Shown here: one piece after another, positions 50,354 through 60,327 of the stretch
How positions within the stretch are numbered: the first letter of the stretch is position 1
Layout of the letters: every line of letters begins with the position of its first letter
NCBI GenBank assembly: GCA_963770315.1
Contig: CAVYPC010000002.1
Span: forward strand, 2,542,001-2,606,000
Origin: VRUE01 sp963770315
GTDB taxonomy: Bacteria; Actinomycetota; Thermoleophilia; Solirubrobacterales; 70-9
Direction of reading: 5' to 3'
DNA: 64,000 nt
Made by a program: the position numbers and the translations under genes
The notes under the pieces: model-generated
The model's input: the letters and a program-made list of their open reading frames with translations, nothing else
Database searches by the model: none
What the model was told of the DNA's origin: nothing

Positions 50354-51678
50354 GCGCCCTCCATCGCCAGCGCGCCGCGCGGCGCGGCGGCCTCACGCCG
50401 GGCGCGGTCGGAGATCAACAGGAGCAATGCGAGGAGGACGAAGTTGGCGACGATCGAGCTGCCGCCGTAGCTGATGAAGGGCAGGGTGACGCCGGTCAGC
50501 GGGATCACCCGGGTGACGCCGCCGATGATCACGAAGGCCTGGATCGCGAAGACCGCGGTCAGGCCGGTGGCCAGGAGCTTGGAGAAGCCGTCGTCGGCGA
50601 GCAGGGCGATCTTGAATCCCCGCGCCGCGATCAAGAGGTAGATCAGGATCACGCCGCAGGCGCCGAAGAGCCCCAGCTCGTTGACGATCAGCGAGTAGAT
50701 CGTGTCCGTCTGCGCCGCCGGCAGCAGGGCCGCGTGGGTGCCGGGGATCGTGATCAGCGCCTGCCCGAAGCCCCTGCCGAAGAGGCCGCCGTCGGCCTGG
50801 GCGAAGATCGATTGCAGGATCTGGTAGCCGGTCGTCGTCGGGTGCTGGTAGGGGTCGAGCCAGATCTCGACCCGATCGTGGACGTGGGGCACAGTCGAGG
50901 CGAAGAACCAAGCGCCGACCAGGAACAGCGCCATCCCGATCGCGACGAAGGAGAAGCGGCCGGTGGCGACGTAGAGCAGGGCGAGGAAGGCGGCGAAGAA
51001 CATCAGCGAGGAGCCGAGGTCGCGGATGAAGACGAGCATGAACATCGACGCTCCCCAGACGACCAGCAGCGGCCCAAGGTGCTTGAGCGGCGGCAGGGTG
51101 ACCCCGAGCACCCGCCTGGCGCCGACGATCAGCACCTCGCGATGCTCGCGCAGGTAGCTGGCGAGGAACACGACGATGCAGATCTTCGAGAACTCGGCGG
51201 GCTGGAAGGCGAGCGGACCGATCTTCACGCCGAGGTAGGCGCCGTTGACCTGCTGGCCGATCCCCGGCAGGCGCGGCGCCAGCAGCAGCAGCAGCCCGAC
51301 CGCGGCGATCGTGTAGCGGTAGCGCTCGAGCACGTCGTAGTCGCGCAGGAACTGGATCGTGAGGGCGAAAAGGACCAGGCCCAGCACGAACCAGTTGGCC
51401 TGATCGCGGGCCAGGCTCTCGTCGATCCGGTAGATCATCACCAGCCCGAACGCGGTCAGCAGGGCGACCAGCGGGAAGAGGTAGGGGTCCGCGTCGGGCA
51501 GGCGCAGGCGCAGGTAGATGTGGGTGGCCACGCAGACGGCGAGGAAGTAGGCGCCGTAGACGAGGCTGAGGTTGCCGAGCCGGGCGTTCTCCTGGGCGAA
51601 GACGGCGGCGAACCCGGCGCTTAGCAGCAGGGCTACGGGGACCAGAGCGAGGAGCTCCCGGTTGCGCGCCGCCCTCAA
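50350..51678 (-). CDS. rodA: RodA/FtsW-family peptidoglycan glycosyltransferase
   Basis: A 442-residue SEDS protein with about 12 TM helices, polymerising lipid II into glycan strands. Motifs: AFGLVMIYRIDESLARDQAN, LQPAEFSK-equivalent PLAFQPAEFSKICIVVFLAS, RDLGSSLMFFAAFLALLYVA, and the terminal block RVIPLTGVTLPFISYGGSSI. ATG 51678. It overlaps both the phosphatase gene before it and pbpA after it by 4 nt, so all three are translated as a coupled set. Confidence 0.95.
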   Translation of the reverse strand: MRAARNRELLALVPVALLLSAGFAAVFAQENARLGNLSLVYGAYFLAVCVATHIYLRLRLPDADPYLFPLVALLTAFGLVMIYRIDESLARDQANWFVLGLVLFALTIQFLRDYDVLERYRYTIAAVGLLLLLAPRLPGIGQQVNGAYLGVKIGPLAFQPAEFSKICIVVFLASYLREHREVLIVGARRVLGVTLPPLKHLGPLLVVWGASMFMLVFIRDLGSSLMFFAAFLALLYVATGRFSFVAIGMALFLVGAWFFASTVPHVHDRVEIWLDPYQHPTTTGYQILQSIFAQADGGLFGRGFGQALITIPGTHAALLPAAQTDTIYSLIVNELGLFGACGVILIYLLIAARGFKIALLADDGFSKLLATGLTAVFAIQAFVIIGGVTRVIPLTGVTLPFISYGGSSIVANFVLLALLLLISDRARREAAAPRGALAMEGA

Positions 51679-52856
51679 GGAACCCCCTGGCTGCGTTCGA
51701 TGTCTTCGACCAGCGAGACCGCGTCGGAGCGGGAGCGGACGTCGTGCCCGGTGACCGCATCGCGGCGCTTGCCCGGCAGGGATCCGGTCTGGATCGGGCT
51801 CGCGTAGCGCTCTTCGTAGAGCGCTACGCCGAAGGGGAGCTCGTAGGGCAGGCCGCGGTAGAGGGCCACCCGACCGCCGTCGTCGGTGCCGAGGAACCAG
51901 ACCTGCCTGTTGCCGTACCAGGCGCCGAAGGCGAGGGCGGCGAGGATCGCGAGCGCGGCGAGGACCTTGGCCGCCGTGCCCAACCGCTTGCGCGGCGACT
52001 TCGCGGTGAGCTGCGTGCGGCGCTCCTGGGCCGCGGCGGCGGCGGCGCGGCGGCGGACCTCGGTCGCGGTCAGGCCCGCCTCCTCGGCGGCGGCGCCGAC
52101 GAGGGTCGCGTCCTCGGCGGTCTCGCCCAGGGGAGCCGCGGAGTCGCCGAGGCGGAAGGCCATCGCGGTGATGTTGTCCCGGCCGCCGGCGGCGTTGGCC
52201 TCCTCGACCAGCGTCCGCACCGCCTCCCGCATCGACGTGGCGGCGGCGAGGACGGCGGCGATGCGGTCCTCGCCGATCATCGTCGTCAGCCCGTCGGAGC
52301 AGAGCAGGAAGACGTCGCCGGGCACGGCTGGCACGGTCTGCAGGTCGACCTCGACCTCCGGCTCGGGGCCGAGGGCACGGGTGATGATCGAGCGCTGCGG
52401 GTGGTCCTCGGCCTGGGCGTCGGTGATCTGGCCCTTGCGCCGCATCTCCTCGACCAGCGAGTGATCGCGGGTGAGGCGCTCCAGCTTGCCCCGCCGCAGG
52501 CGGTAGGCGCGGCTGTCGCCGACGTGGCCGATCCCGACCTCTTCCTTCTGCGCGTCGACGATCGCCGCCGTGATCGTCGTCCCCATCCCGGCCCGGGAGG
52601 GATCGGCTCGCGCCAGCTCGTGGATACGGCGGTTCGCCGTCTCGATCGTCTCGCGCAGGAAGTGCTCGGGGGGGACTTCGGGCAGGTCGCGGTCGAAGGC
52701 GTCGGCGGCGATCTTCGAGGCCACCTCGCCGGCCTGGGCGCCGCCCATGCCGTCGGCTACGACGAAGATCGGCGCCCGAACGAAGAGCGAGTCCTCGTTC
52801 TCGCTGCGCTGGCGGCCAGTGTCGGTGCGGAACGCCTGGTCGTCGACGCGCAGCAT
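51675..52856 (-). CDS. pstP: PstP-type PP2C Ser/Thr phosphatase, membrane-anchored
   Basis: A 393-residue PPM/PP2C phosphatase that reverses PknB-type phosphorylation. Motifs: RSENEDSLFV, IFVVADGMGGAQAGEVAS, GMGTTITAAIV, GDSRAYRLRRGKLERLTRDH, FLLCSDGLTTMIGED, and AAGGRDNITAMAF with metal-binding Asp residues. A TM helix (VLAALAILAALAFGAWY) leads to a short external tail ending RSQGVP. ATG 52856 shares its A with the fhaB stop (TGATG). It sits between FHA genes and rodA. Confidence 0.95.
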   Translation of the reverse strand: MLRVDDQAFRTDTGRQRSENEDSLFVRAPIFVVADGMGGAQAGEVASKIAADAFDRDLPEVPPEHFLRETIETANRRIHELARADPSRAGMGTTITAAIVDAQKEEVGIGHVGDSRAYRLRRGKLERLTRDHSLVEEMRRKGQITDAQAEDHPQRSIITRALGPEPEVEVDLQTVPAVPGDVFLLCSDGLTTMIGEDRIAAVLAAATSMREAVRTLVEEANAAGGRDNITAMAFRLGDSAAPLGETAEDATLVGAAAEEAGLTATEVRRRAAAAAAQERRTQLTAKSPRKRLGTAAKVLAALAILAALAFGAWYGNRQVWFLGTDDGGRVALYRGLPYELPFGVALYEERYASPIQTGSLPGKRRDAVTGHDVRSRSDAVSLVEDIERSQGVP

Positions 52857-53326
52857 CAGCCGCCCTCGAATCTGAACTCGGTGTCGCCGATCCGCACCAC
52901 GTCGCCGTCGATCAGCTCCGCCTCGCCGTGCAGAGCGGCGTCGTTGAGCAGGGTGCCGTTGGTGGAGCTCATGTCTTCGACGTAGGCGCGCCCTTCGCGG
53001 GAGAAGATCCTCGCGTGCAGGCCGGAGGCATAGCGATCCTCGATCCGCAGATCGGCCTCCTGGGAGCGGCCGATCGAGAGGCCACCGATCAGGTCGAAGC
53101 GCTCGCCCTCGCGCAGCCCGCCGCCGCGCAGCGCGACGAGCCAGGAATCGCCGCCCGCCGGGGAGCCGTCGAAGGCCGGCACCGGATGGAAGCCGGTCGC
53201 GTCCGGGGCCGGCGCCACAGTGCCCCTCAGGTCCTTCAGCGCGCTGCGCGCGATCCAGAGCAGGAACAGGTAGAGGACGGCGAGGAAGCCGAATTTGAGG
53301 GCGACGGAAATCGGGTCGTAGTCCAC
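52856..53326 (-). CDS. fhaB: FHA-domain protein, FhaB type
   Basis: A 156-residue protein. One N-terminal TM helix (VALKFGFLAVLYLFLLWIA) anchors a C-terminal FHA domain that binds phosphothreonine: LSIGRSQEADLRIEDRYASG, LHARIFSREGR, DMSSTNGTLLND. The usual S-R-x-H block is present as SGLHA. It is the small FHA gene of the standard fhaA-fhaB-pstP-rodA-pbpA-pknB order. It probably recruits phosphorylated kinases or PbpA/RodA partners. ATG 53326. Confidence 0.93.
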   Translation of the reverse strand: MDYDPISVALKFGFLAVLYLFLLWIARSALKDLRGTVAPAPDATGFHPVPAFDGSPAGGDSWLVALRGGGLREGERFDLIGGLSIGRSQEADLRIEDRYASGLHARIFSREGRAYVEDMSSTNGTLLNDAALHGEAELIDGDVVRIGDTEFRFEGG

Positions 53327-53356
53327 GCGCTCAGCACACTAGAGCCAACTCAGGCG

Positions 53357-54121
53357 CTACTGCTCGACATCGAAGCGGAAGGTCGTCGTGCCCAGGGTGA
53401 CCTCGTCTCCGGACTTGAGCCGGGTTGAGCCGACCCGGCGTCCGTTGACCTTGATCCCGTTGGTGGAGCCGAGGTCGGCGATCGTCCAGTCGCCGCTGGG
53501 GGAGCAGCGAAGCTCGGCGTGATGGCGGGAGACGTTGGCGTCGCGCAGCACGCAGTCGGCGTCCTTGGAACGGCCGATGGTCGCCCGCGGCCCCTCCAGC
53601 ACGTAGCGGCGGTCGCCGACGGTGACGATTGCCCGGGTGCTCACCTCGGCCCGGTGCGAGGGGCCCTCCGCGGCCGGCGCCTCGTGCACGGCGGAGTAGA
53701 CCATCGTGTGGCCCTCTTCGCCCTGGCTGGGTGGCTCGCCCTCGTGGGCCGGGGGCTTGACCAGCCGCGTCTGGATGCCGAACTCGCCCAGGCGCAACCG
53801 CTCGTCGGTCTCGAAGGCGACCGAGGGACGGGTCAGCAGGTCATAGCTGCGCCGCCGGGCGTGCTCCAGCAGGTAACCGGAGAGCTCCTGCTCCAGCGAG
53901 CGCTCATAGCCCTCGAGCCGGGTGCGATCCTTGCCCGAGAGGTAGACCGTGTACTCGTTGGGGACGTAGATCCGCGCCACGCTGGCGGTCTTGTGGGCGT
54001 CCATCTCCTTGGCCAGCTTGCGGGCCAGCTCGACCGGCTGCACCTCCGAGCTGAAGGCTCGGCTGAACACCCCCTCGACGAGGCCTTCGATCCGACTCTT
54101 GAGGCTGCGTAGGACGCTGAT
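53357..54121 (-). CDS. fhaA: FhaA: DUF3662 domain plus FHA domain, possible ATC start codon
   Basis: A protein of 254 residues if started at ATC 54121. That start gives SVLRSLKSRIEGLVEGVFSR, an exact match in register to the usual FhaA N-terminus (MSVL...RIEGLVEG.F), followed by FSSEVQPVELARKLAKEMDAH. The upstream frame is closed by TAG at 54131-54133 and no ATG/GTG/TTG lies between, so the family start appears to be a non-standard ATC. The nearest ordinary start, GTG 54070, would lose 17 conserved residues. The C-terminal FHA has ATIGRSKDADCVLRDANVSR, HHAEL, and DLGSTNGIKVNG. FhaA ties PknB to peptidoglycan synthesis. Confidence 0.88.
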   Translation of the reverse strand: MSVLRSLKSRIEGLVEGVFSRAFSSEVQPVELARKLAKEMDAHKTASVARIYVPNEYTVYLSGKDRTRLEGYERSLEQELSGYLLEHARRRSYDLLTRPSVAFETDERLRLGEFGIQTRLVKPPAHEGEPPSQGEEGHTMVYSAVHEAPAAEGPSHRAEVSTRAIVTVGDRRYVLEGPRATIGRSKDADCVLRDANVSRHHAELRCSPSGDWTIADLGSTNGIKVNGRRVGSTRLKSGDEVTLGTTTFRFDVEQ

Positions 54122-54138
54122 CGGGAAATCCTAAAGGT

Positions 54139-55056
<918 letters not shown>

Positions 55057-55111
55057 GACTCTTTCGAGTTCGCCGTGATTCCGCTTCCTCCTGCGACATA
55101 CTCCCTGCTTC

Positions 55112-56149
55112 TTGGAGGATTCGCCCGCATCCCGGCCGGGGCGCCGACCGCGCCCCCCACGCCGTCCCGAACGGCAGCAGATCCTGCTGCGGCGGGCGCT
55201 CGCCCTCGGGGCCGGGTTGCTGATCCTGATCCTAATCGTGCTCGGCGTGCGCGGCTGCCTCAACGCCCGCAAGCACCGGGCCCTCAGCGACTACGCCCGC
55301 AACGTCACCCAGATCGTCGACGAGACCGACCAGACCAGCAAGAGCTTCTTCGGCAAGCTGGCGGAACCCGGCTCTCTCTCCGTCACCGAGTTCGTCGCCG
55401 AGGTGAACGCCGATCGCAGCGCGATGGACAACTACCGGTCCCGGATCGACTCGCTCGACGCCCCCGGCGACATGGGCAACGCGCAGAAGGCGCTGGAGCT
55501 GGTCTACGAGCTGCGCGGCAGCGCGATGACCGAAATCGCCGACAAGGTGAGCACCGCGCTGGGCGACGTCGGTGCGGAGAAGGCAACCGCGGCGATCACC
55601 GACCAGATGGCGAAGCTGATGGCCAGCGACGTCCTCTACGCCTCGGTCGCCAGGCCCGAAATCGACGGGGTGCTCGCCGACAACGGGATCGAGGGCGACG
55701 ACGTGCCCAAGAGCGTCTTCGTCCCGGAAGGCGTCAAGTGGCTGGACGAAAGCGAAATCAGCGCTGCGCTCGGCTCGGTCAGCGGGTCGAGCGGGACGGC
55801 GACGCCGGGGGTGCACGGCCTGGGCCTGCTCGGGACCAGCATCGACGGCACCGAACTGAGCAGCGAAGGAAGCACCGCTGTGGCAGCCGAAGAAACGCCA
55901 GAAGTCGAAGTTCAGGTGCAGAACCAGGGGGACTCGACCGAGAACGGGGTGACGGTCTCCGTCACCGTCAACGGCGAAACCCTTCAGCAGGACATCAGCA
56001 GCATCGAAGCCGGGGCGACGGAAACGGTGTCGATCCCGCTCACCCCGGCACCGAGCGGCGAAGCGACGCTCGAAGTCGAAGCGGTGCCGGTGCCGGGGGA
56101 GGAAGTGTCGGAAAACAACGAAGCGTCGTACACGGTGGTGTTTGAATGA
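55112..56149 (+). CDS. Membrane-anchored protein with CARDB-like C-terminal domain
   Basis: A 345-residue protein with a proline/arginine-rich cytoplasmic start (RPGRRPRPPRRPERQQ), one TM helix (LALGAGLLILILIVLGVRG), and a helical external region. The external region is mainly alpha with NVTQIVDETDQTSKSFFGKL. The C-terminal 85 residues (VEVQVQNQGDSTENGVTVSV, ISSIEAGATETVSIPLTP) read as a CARDB/Ig-like adhesion domain. TTG 55112 is the assumed start. It is divergent from the kinase at 55056. Its stop codon begins a 29-bp arm of a palindrome. Function unknown; an envelope role is inferred from location. Confidence 0.78.
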   Translation: MEDSPASRPGRRPRPPRRPERQQILLRRALALGAGLLILILIVLGVRGCLNARKHRALSDYARNVTQIVDETDQTSKSFFGKLAEPGSLSVTEFVAEVNADRSAMDNYRSRIDSLDAPGDMGNAQKALELVYELRGSAMTEIADKVSTALGDVGAEKATAAITDQMAKLMASDVLYASVARPEIDGVLADNGIEGDDVPKSVFVPEGVKWLDESEISAALGSVSGSSGTATPGVHGLGLLGTSIDGTELSSEGSTAVAAEETPEVEVQVQNQGDSTENGVTVSVTVNGETLQQDISSIEAGATETVSIPLTPAPSGEATLEVEAVPVPGEEVSENNEASYTVVFE

Positions 56150-56293
56150 GGGGCGTGTGGGGCGGTCTTTCTGGAGTTGATGTTCGCTTCGCTGGCGCTT
56201 CGCTCACGAATTTGGAGCCCCCTTCGGGGGCCCGGGATCTCTCAGCCGTGGCCGCTTCGCGACACTCCAGAAAGACCGCCCCACACGCCCCTC
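56148..56293. repeat. Long palindrome starting at the stop codon of the CARDB-like gene
   Basis: Perfect 29-bp arms at 56148-56176 and 56265-56293 surround 88 bp that contain a second hairpin (GCCCCCTTCGGGGGC at about 56219-56233). The left arm begins within the stop codon of the CARDB-like gene (TGA at 56147-56149). The total length is 146 bp. It may terminate transcription before pheA or be a palindromic repeat of the same class as those at 23444 and 57187. Confidence 0.7.
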
Positions 56294-56349
56294 TCCAAGC
56301 CCCGCCGTTTCCTCGATAGCGCAGCGGGACGATGGCTGTCTCTCTCTAG

Positions 56350-57186
56350 ATGCGCGTTTCCTTCTTAGGGCCGGCTGGGACGTTTACTGAAGATGCGTTG
56401 CGGGAGGCGGCGCCGGAGGGGGTGGAGATCGAGGCTTTGCGGACGCCTACCGTCCATGACGCGATCTTGGCGGTTGAGCGGGGTGAGGTGGAGCGGGCGC
56501 TGGTGCCGTTCGAGAACTCGATCGAGGGTTCGGTGCGCAGCACCCTCGACACTCTGGCCTTCGACACCGAGGCGGTGACGATCGTCGGCGAGCACGACTT
56601 CCGCGTCCACGCCCACCTGATCGCGCGGGAAGGGGTCGAGCTGGAGGAGATATCGGCGATCCTCTCCCATCCCCAGCCGCTTGCCCAGTGCGCTGGCTTC
56701 CTGCGCGAGAACCTGCCGGGCGTCGAACGGCGCAGCGTCAGCAGCACCGCCGAGGCGGTGCGCATGGTCGGCGAGTCGGTGCGGCCCTGGGCGGCGATCG
56801 GGGCGCGCGCCGCCGCCGAGCTCTACGGCTGCGCGGTGCTGCGCGAAGGGATCGAGGACGAGGCCGACAACGTGACCCGCTTCGTCTGGATCGCGCCGGC
56901 CGATGCGAAGCCGAGCGGTGCGGGTCCGTGGAGGACGTCGCTCGTCTTCTCCGAGCTGGGTGCCGACCATCCCGGCGCCCTCGTCGACGCACTGCACGAG
57001 TTCTCCAGCAGGGGCGTCAACCTGAGCCGCATCGAGTCTCGGCCCCTGCGGCAGGGCCTGGGCCGCTACATGTTCTTCTGCGACCTCGAAGGGGCGATCG
57101 GGGACCCAGCTATCGAAGAGGCTTTAGGGGCGCTGCGATCGAAGGCTGAGAACGTGCGCATCCTCGGGTCTTACCCGGCCGGATGA
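56350..57186 (+). CDS. pheA: Prephenate dehydratase
   Basis: A 278-residue enzyme converting prephenate to phenylpyruvate for phenylalanine synthesis. The catalytic domain has RVSFLGPAGTFTEDALREA, ALVPFENSIEGSVRSTLDTL, and DNVTRFVWIAP with the Thr-Arg-Phe active-site motif. The regulatory ACT domain follows: FSELGADHPGALVDALHEFS with NLSRIESRPLRQGLGRYMFF, matching the phenylalanine-binding ESRP motif. It is a stand-alone dehydratase, without fused chorismate mutase. ATG 56350. Palindromes flank the gene on both sides. Confidence 0.94.
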   Translation: MRVSFLGPAGTFTEDALREAAPEGVEIEALRTPTVHDAILAVERGEVERALVPFENSIEGSVRSTLDTLAFDTEAVTIVGEHDFRVHAHLIAREGVELEEISAILSHPQPLAQCAGFLRENLPGVERRSVSSTAEAVRMVGESVRPWAAIGARAAAELYGCAVLREGIEDEADNVTRFVWIAPADAKPSGAGPWRTSLVFSELGADHPGALVDALHEFSSRGVNLSRIESRPLRQGLGRYMFFCDLEGAIGDPAIEEALGALRSKAENVRILGSYPAG

Positions 57187-57272
57187 GGGAGGGGGAGGGT
57201 GTCTCTCGAACCGGCGGATACTCAGAGCGGGCGAAGCCCGCGAGTCGGGGCGAGAGACACCCTCCCCCTCCC
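57187..57272. repeat. Palindrome just after pheA (terminator-like)
   Basis: Perfect 22-bp arms at 57187-57208 and 57251-57272 enclose a 42-base loop with its own GCGGGC/GCCCGC stem. The left arm starts directly after the pheA stop. The G-run followed by GTGTCTC is similar to the arms of the other long palindromes in the window. Confidence 0.68.
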
Positions 57273-57304
57273 GCCTCACTGCCTGCGTAGAATTCCCGAG
57301 CAAG

Positions 57305-57811
57305 ATGGCACGCGTGCTTGTCTTGAATGCGACGTATGAGCCGATCAACGTCTGTACGTTGAGGCGAGCTGCTGTGCTGCTTCTCAAGGAGAAAGCGGAG
57401 TTGCTGGAGCGGCGCGAGGGGGCAATCCACTCCGAGCACATGACGATGGAGCGCCCCGACGTGATCCGCCTGGTCAGCTACGTGAGGGTGCCGCGCGAGG
57501 CGCACCGGCGCAAGATCACCCGCCGAGCCGTGCTCGCCCGCGACGCCTGGACCTGCCAGTACTGCGGCTCGACCAAGTCCGGGCTGACCGTCGACCACGT
57601 GATCCCACGCAGCCGCGGCGGCAAATCGGTCTGGGGGAACATCGTCGCCGCCTGCGCCAGCTGCAATCGCCGCAAGGGCAACCGCCTCCCCCACGAGATC
57701 CAGATGCACCCGAAGAAGTCGCCGAAGGCCCCCGGCCCCAGCATCTTCATCCAGGTGGCGAGCCCCAAGATCCCGCCAGCCTGGCAGCAGTACTTACCGG
57801 CGGCGGCCTAA
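57305..57811 (+). CDS. HNH endonuclease
   Basis: A 168-residue protein with a complete HNH motif: CQYCGSTKSGLTVDHVIPRS, then GGKSVWGNIVAACASCNRRKG. The paired CxxC sites should hold zinc and His of DHVIP is catalytic. The N-terminus RVLVLNATYEPINVCTLRRA is typical of the widespread actinobacterial chromosomal HNH family. Its cellular role is unknown. ATG 57305. Its stop codon overlaps that of convergent gyrA by 4 nt. Confidence 0.92.
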   Translation: MARVLVLNATYEPINVCTLRRAAVLLLKEKAELLERREGAIHSEHMTMERPDVIRLVSYVRVPREAHRRKITRRAVLARDAWTCQYCGSTKSGLTVDHVIPRSRGGKSVWGNIVAACASCNRRKGNRLPHEIQMHPKKSPKAPGPSIFIQVASPKIPPAWQQYLPAAA

Positions 57812-60312
57812 AGCTCGTCCTGCGCCGGAGCATCGCCGTTGGTCGGCGGCGTCTCGCCGGACTCAACGACCAGGGCGACGGCGCTGATCCGGTCGTCGTC
57901 CTTGATGTTCATCACCTTCACTCCCTGGGTGGGCCGGCCCATCAGCGAGATCCCGCTGGCCGAAGTCCGTTGCACCATCCCGTTCTGGGAGATGAAGAGC
58001 AGCTCCTGGTGCTCGCGCACGATCAGGGCGCCGGCGAGGCCGCCCTTCTTCTCGGTCAGCTTGGCGGTCTGGACGCCTTTCGTACCCCGGCCCTTGCGCG
58101 GGTATTCGGCGATCGAGGTGCGCTTGCCGTAGCCGTTCTCGGTGACGACGAAGAGCTCGGTGTCGTCGCGGGCGACGTCCATCGCCAGCACCCGGTTCGC
58201 CTCACGCCCGACCTTGGCGCTCACGTTCATCCCTTTCACCCCGGAGGTGTCGCGGCCCATCGGGCGCGCCTCGCCCTCCGAGAAGCGCACTGCGTGCGCC
58301 GACTTGGAGACCATCAGGATGTCGTCCTCGCCGGAGGTCATCCGCACCTGCACCAGCTCGTCCCCATCGCGCACCTTGATCGCGATGATCCCGTCGGCAC
58401 GGATCGGCGTGTTGTAGGCGAGGAACTCGGTTTTCTTGAACTGGCCCTTGGCGGTGGCGAAGGCGAGGTACTTGTTCTCTTTGAAGTCCCGGGTCGGGAT
58501 CACCGCCATCACCTTCTCGTCTTCGCGCAGCGGCAGCAGGTTGACGAGGGCGCTCCCTTTCGCCGTGCGCGAGCCCTCCGGCAGCTCGTAGACCTTGAGC
58601 CGGTAGACCTTGCCGCGGTTGGTGAAGAAGAGCAGGTAGTCGTGCGTCGAGCAGATGTGGAGGTGGGCGATGTAGTCGTCCTCCTTCATGTTCATCCCCA
58701 TCACCCCGACGCCGCCACGATGCTGCTGGCGGTAGGTGGCGAGCGGAAGCCGCTTCACGTACCCGGAAGCGGTCAGCGAGATCACCATCTGCTGGTCGGC
58801 GATCATGTCCTCGATGCCGACGTCGCCCTCGAAGTGGGCGATTTCGGTGCGGCGCTCGTCGCCGTAGGACTCGACGATCTCCGCCAGCTCCTCCTTGACC
58901 AGCCCCAGCACCCTCGCCTCGTCGCCGAGGATCGCGCGCAGCTCGCCGATCCTCTCCATCAGGTCGGCGTGCTCCGCCCGCACCTTGTCGGCCTCGAGCG
59001 CGGTGAGGCGCTGCAGGCGCATATCGAGGATCGCCTGCGCCTGCTCGCGTGAGAGCTCGAATTTCTCGATCAGGCCCTCGCGCGCTTCGTCGGGGTCGGC
59101 CGAGGCGCGGATCAGTTTGATCACGGCATCGAGGTTGTCGAGGGCGATCAGCAGCCCCTCGAGGATGTGGGCCCGAGCCTCGGCGCGGCGCAGTTCGTAC
59201 TGGGTGCGGCGGGTAACCACCTCGCGTTGGTGCTGGACGTAGTACTCGACCAGCTCGCGCAGGCCCAGCGTGCGCGGAACCCCGTCGACCAGCGCCACCA
59301 TGTTGATGCCGAAGCTGGTCTGCATCCCGGTTTTCTTGTAGAGGTTGTTGAGCACGACCTTGGCCGGGTGGCCGCCGCGCTTCAACTCGATCACCAGGCG
59401 CATCCCCGAGCGGTCCGACTCGTCGCGCAGGTCGGAGATCCCCTCCAATTTCTTGTCGCGGACGAGATCGGCGATCTTGGTGATCAGCCCGTTGTCGCCG
59501 CCCTTCTTGACCATGAAGGGCAGCTCGGTGACGACGATCGCGTCCTTGCCGCCCTTGAGCGGCTCGACGTGGGCGCGGGCGCGCACCTTGACCGAGCCGC
59601 GACCCGAGGCGTAGGCGTCGCGGATCCCCTCGAGGCTCATGATCCCCCCACCGGGGAAGTCGGGCCCCTTGACGTGCTCCATCAACCCGGCCAGGTCGAT
59701 ACCCGGATCGTCGATGTAGGCGGTGACGGCGCCAGCCACCTCGCGCAGGTTGTGGGGCGGGATGTTGGTCGCCATCCCGACCGCGATCCCCGACGCCCCG
59801 TTGACCAGGAGATTCGGGAAGCGCGCCGGCAGGATCAGCGGCTCCTGGGTCGATTCGTCGTAGTTGGGGCCGAAGTCGACCGTGTCGGCGTCGATGTCGC
59901 GCAGCAGCTCGGTCGCCAACCGCCCCAGCCGTGCCTCGGTGTACCTCATCGCCGCCGCGGGATCGTCGTCGATCGAGCCGAAGTTCCCCTGACCGTCGAT
60001 CAGCGTGTAGCGCAGCGAGAACTCCTGCGCCATCCGCACAAGGGTGTCGTAGATCGCCGAGTCGCCGTGCGGGTGGTACTTGCCCATCACCTCGCCGACG
60101 ATGAAGGCGCACTTGCGGTAGGGGCGGGTCGGCTGCAGGCCGATGTCGTGCATCGCGTAGAGCACCCGGCGGTGGACCGGCTTGAGGCCGTCGCGCACGT
60201 CCGGCAGGGCGCGACCGACGATCACGCTCATCGCGTAATCGAGGTACGAGGAGCGCATCTCCTTCTCGAGCTCGCGCTCTTCTATGCGGCCAGTCAGGGC
60301 CTCCAGTGCCAT
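57808..60312 (-). CDS. gyrA: DNA gyrase subunit A
   Basis: An 834-residue type II topoisomerase subunit that cuts and rejoins DNA to introduce negative supercoils. The catalytic Tyr is at about residue 124 in AAMRYTEARLGR. The quinolone region GKYHPHGDSAIYDTLVRMAQ has wild-type-like Ser85 and Asp89. The C-terminal pinwheel starts at about residue 500; the GyrA box is present as QHRGGVG, off the QRRGG(R/K)G consensus. ATG 60312 was chosen; TTG 60315 directly precedes it. It lies 15 bp downstream of gyrB, and the pair is an operon. Confidence 0.96.
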   Translation of the reverse strand: MALEALTGRIEERELEKEMRSSYLDYAMSVIVGRALPDVRDGLKPVHRRVLYAMHDIGLQPTRPYRKCAFIVGEVMGKYHPHGDSAIYDTLVRMAQEFSLRYTLIDGQGNFGSIDDDPAAAMRYTEARLGRLATELLRDIDADTVDFGPNYDESTQEPLILPARFPNLLVNGASGIAVGMATNIPPHNLREVAGAVTAYIDDPGIDLAGLMEHVKGPDFPGGGIMSLEGIRDAYASGRGSVKVRARAHVEPLKGGKDAIVVTELPFMVKKGGDNGLITKIADLVRDKKLEGISDLRDESDRSGMRLVIELKRGGHPAKVVLNNLYKKTGMQTSFGINMVALVDGVPRTLGLRELVEYYVQHQREVVTRRTQYELRRAEARAHILEGLLIALDNLDAVIKLIRASADPDEAREGLIEKFELSREQAQAILDMRLQRLTALEADKVRAEHADLMERIGELRAILGDEARVLGLVKEELAEIVESYGDERRTEIAHFEGDVGIEDMIADQQMVISLTASGYVKRLPLATYRQQHRGGVGVMGMNMKEDDYIAHLHICSTHDYLLFFTNRGKVYRLKVYELPEGSRTAKGSALVNLLPLREDEKVMAVIPTRDFKENKYLAFATAKGQFKKTEFLAYNTPIRADGIIAIKVRDGDELVQVRMTSGEDDILMVSKSAHAVRFSEGEARPMGRDTSGVKGMNVSAKVGREANRVLAMDVARDDTELFVVTENGYGKRTSIAEYPRKGRGTKGVQTAKLTEKKGGLAGALIVREHQELLFISQNGMVQRTSASGISLMGRPTQGVKVMNIKDDDRISAVALVVESGETPPTNGDAPAQDEL

Positions 60313-60327
60313 CAACGACCGCCCTTC

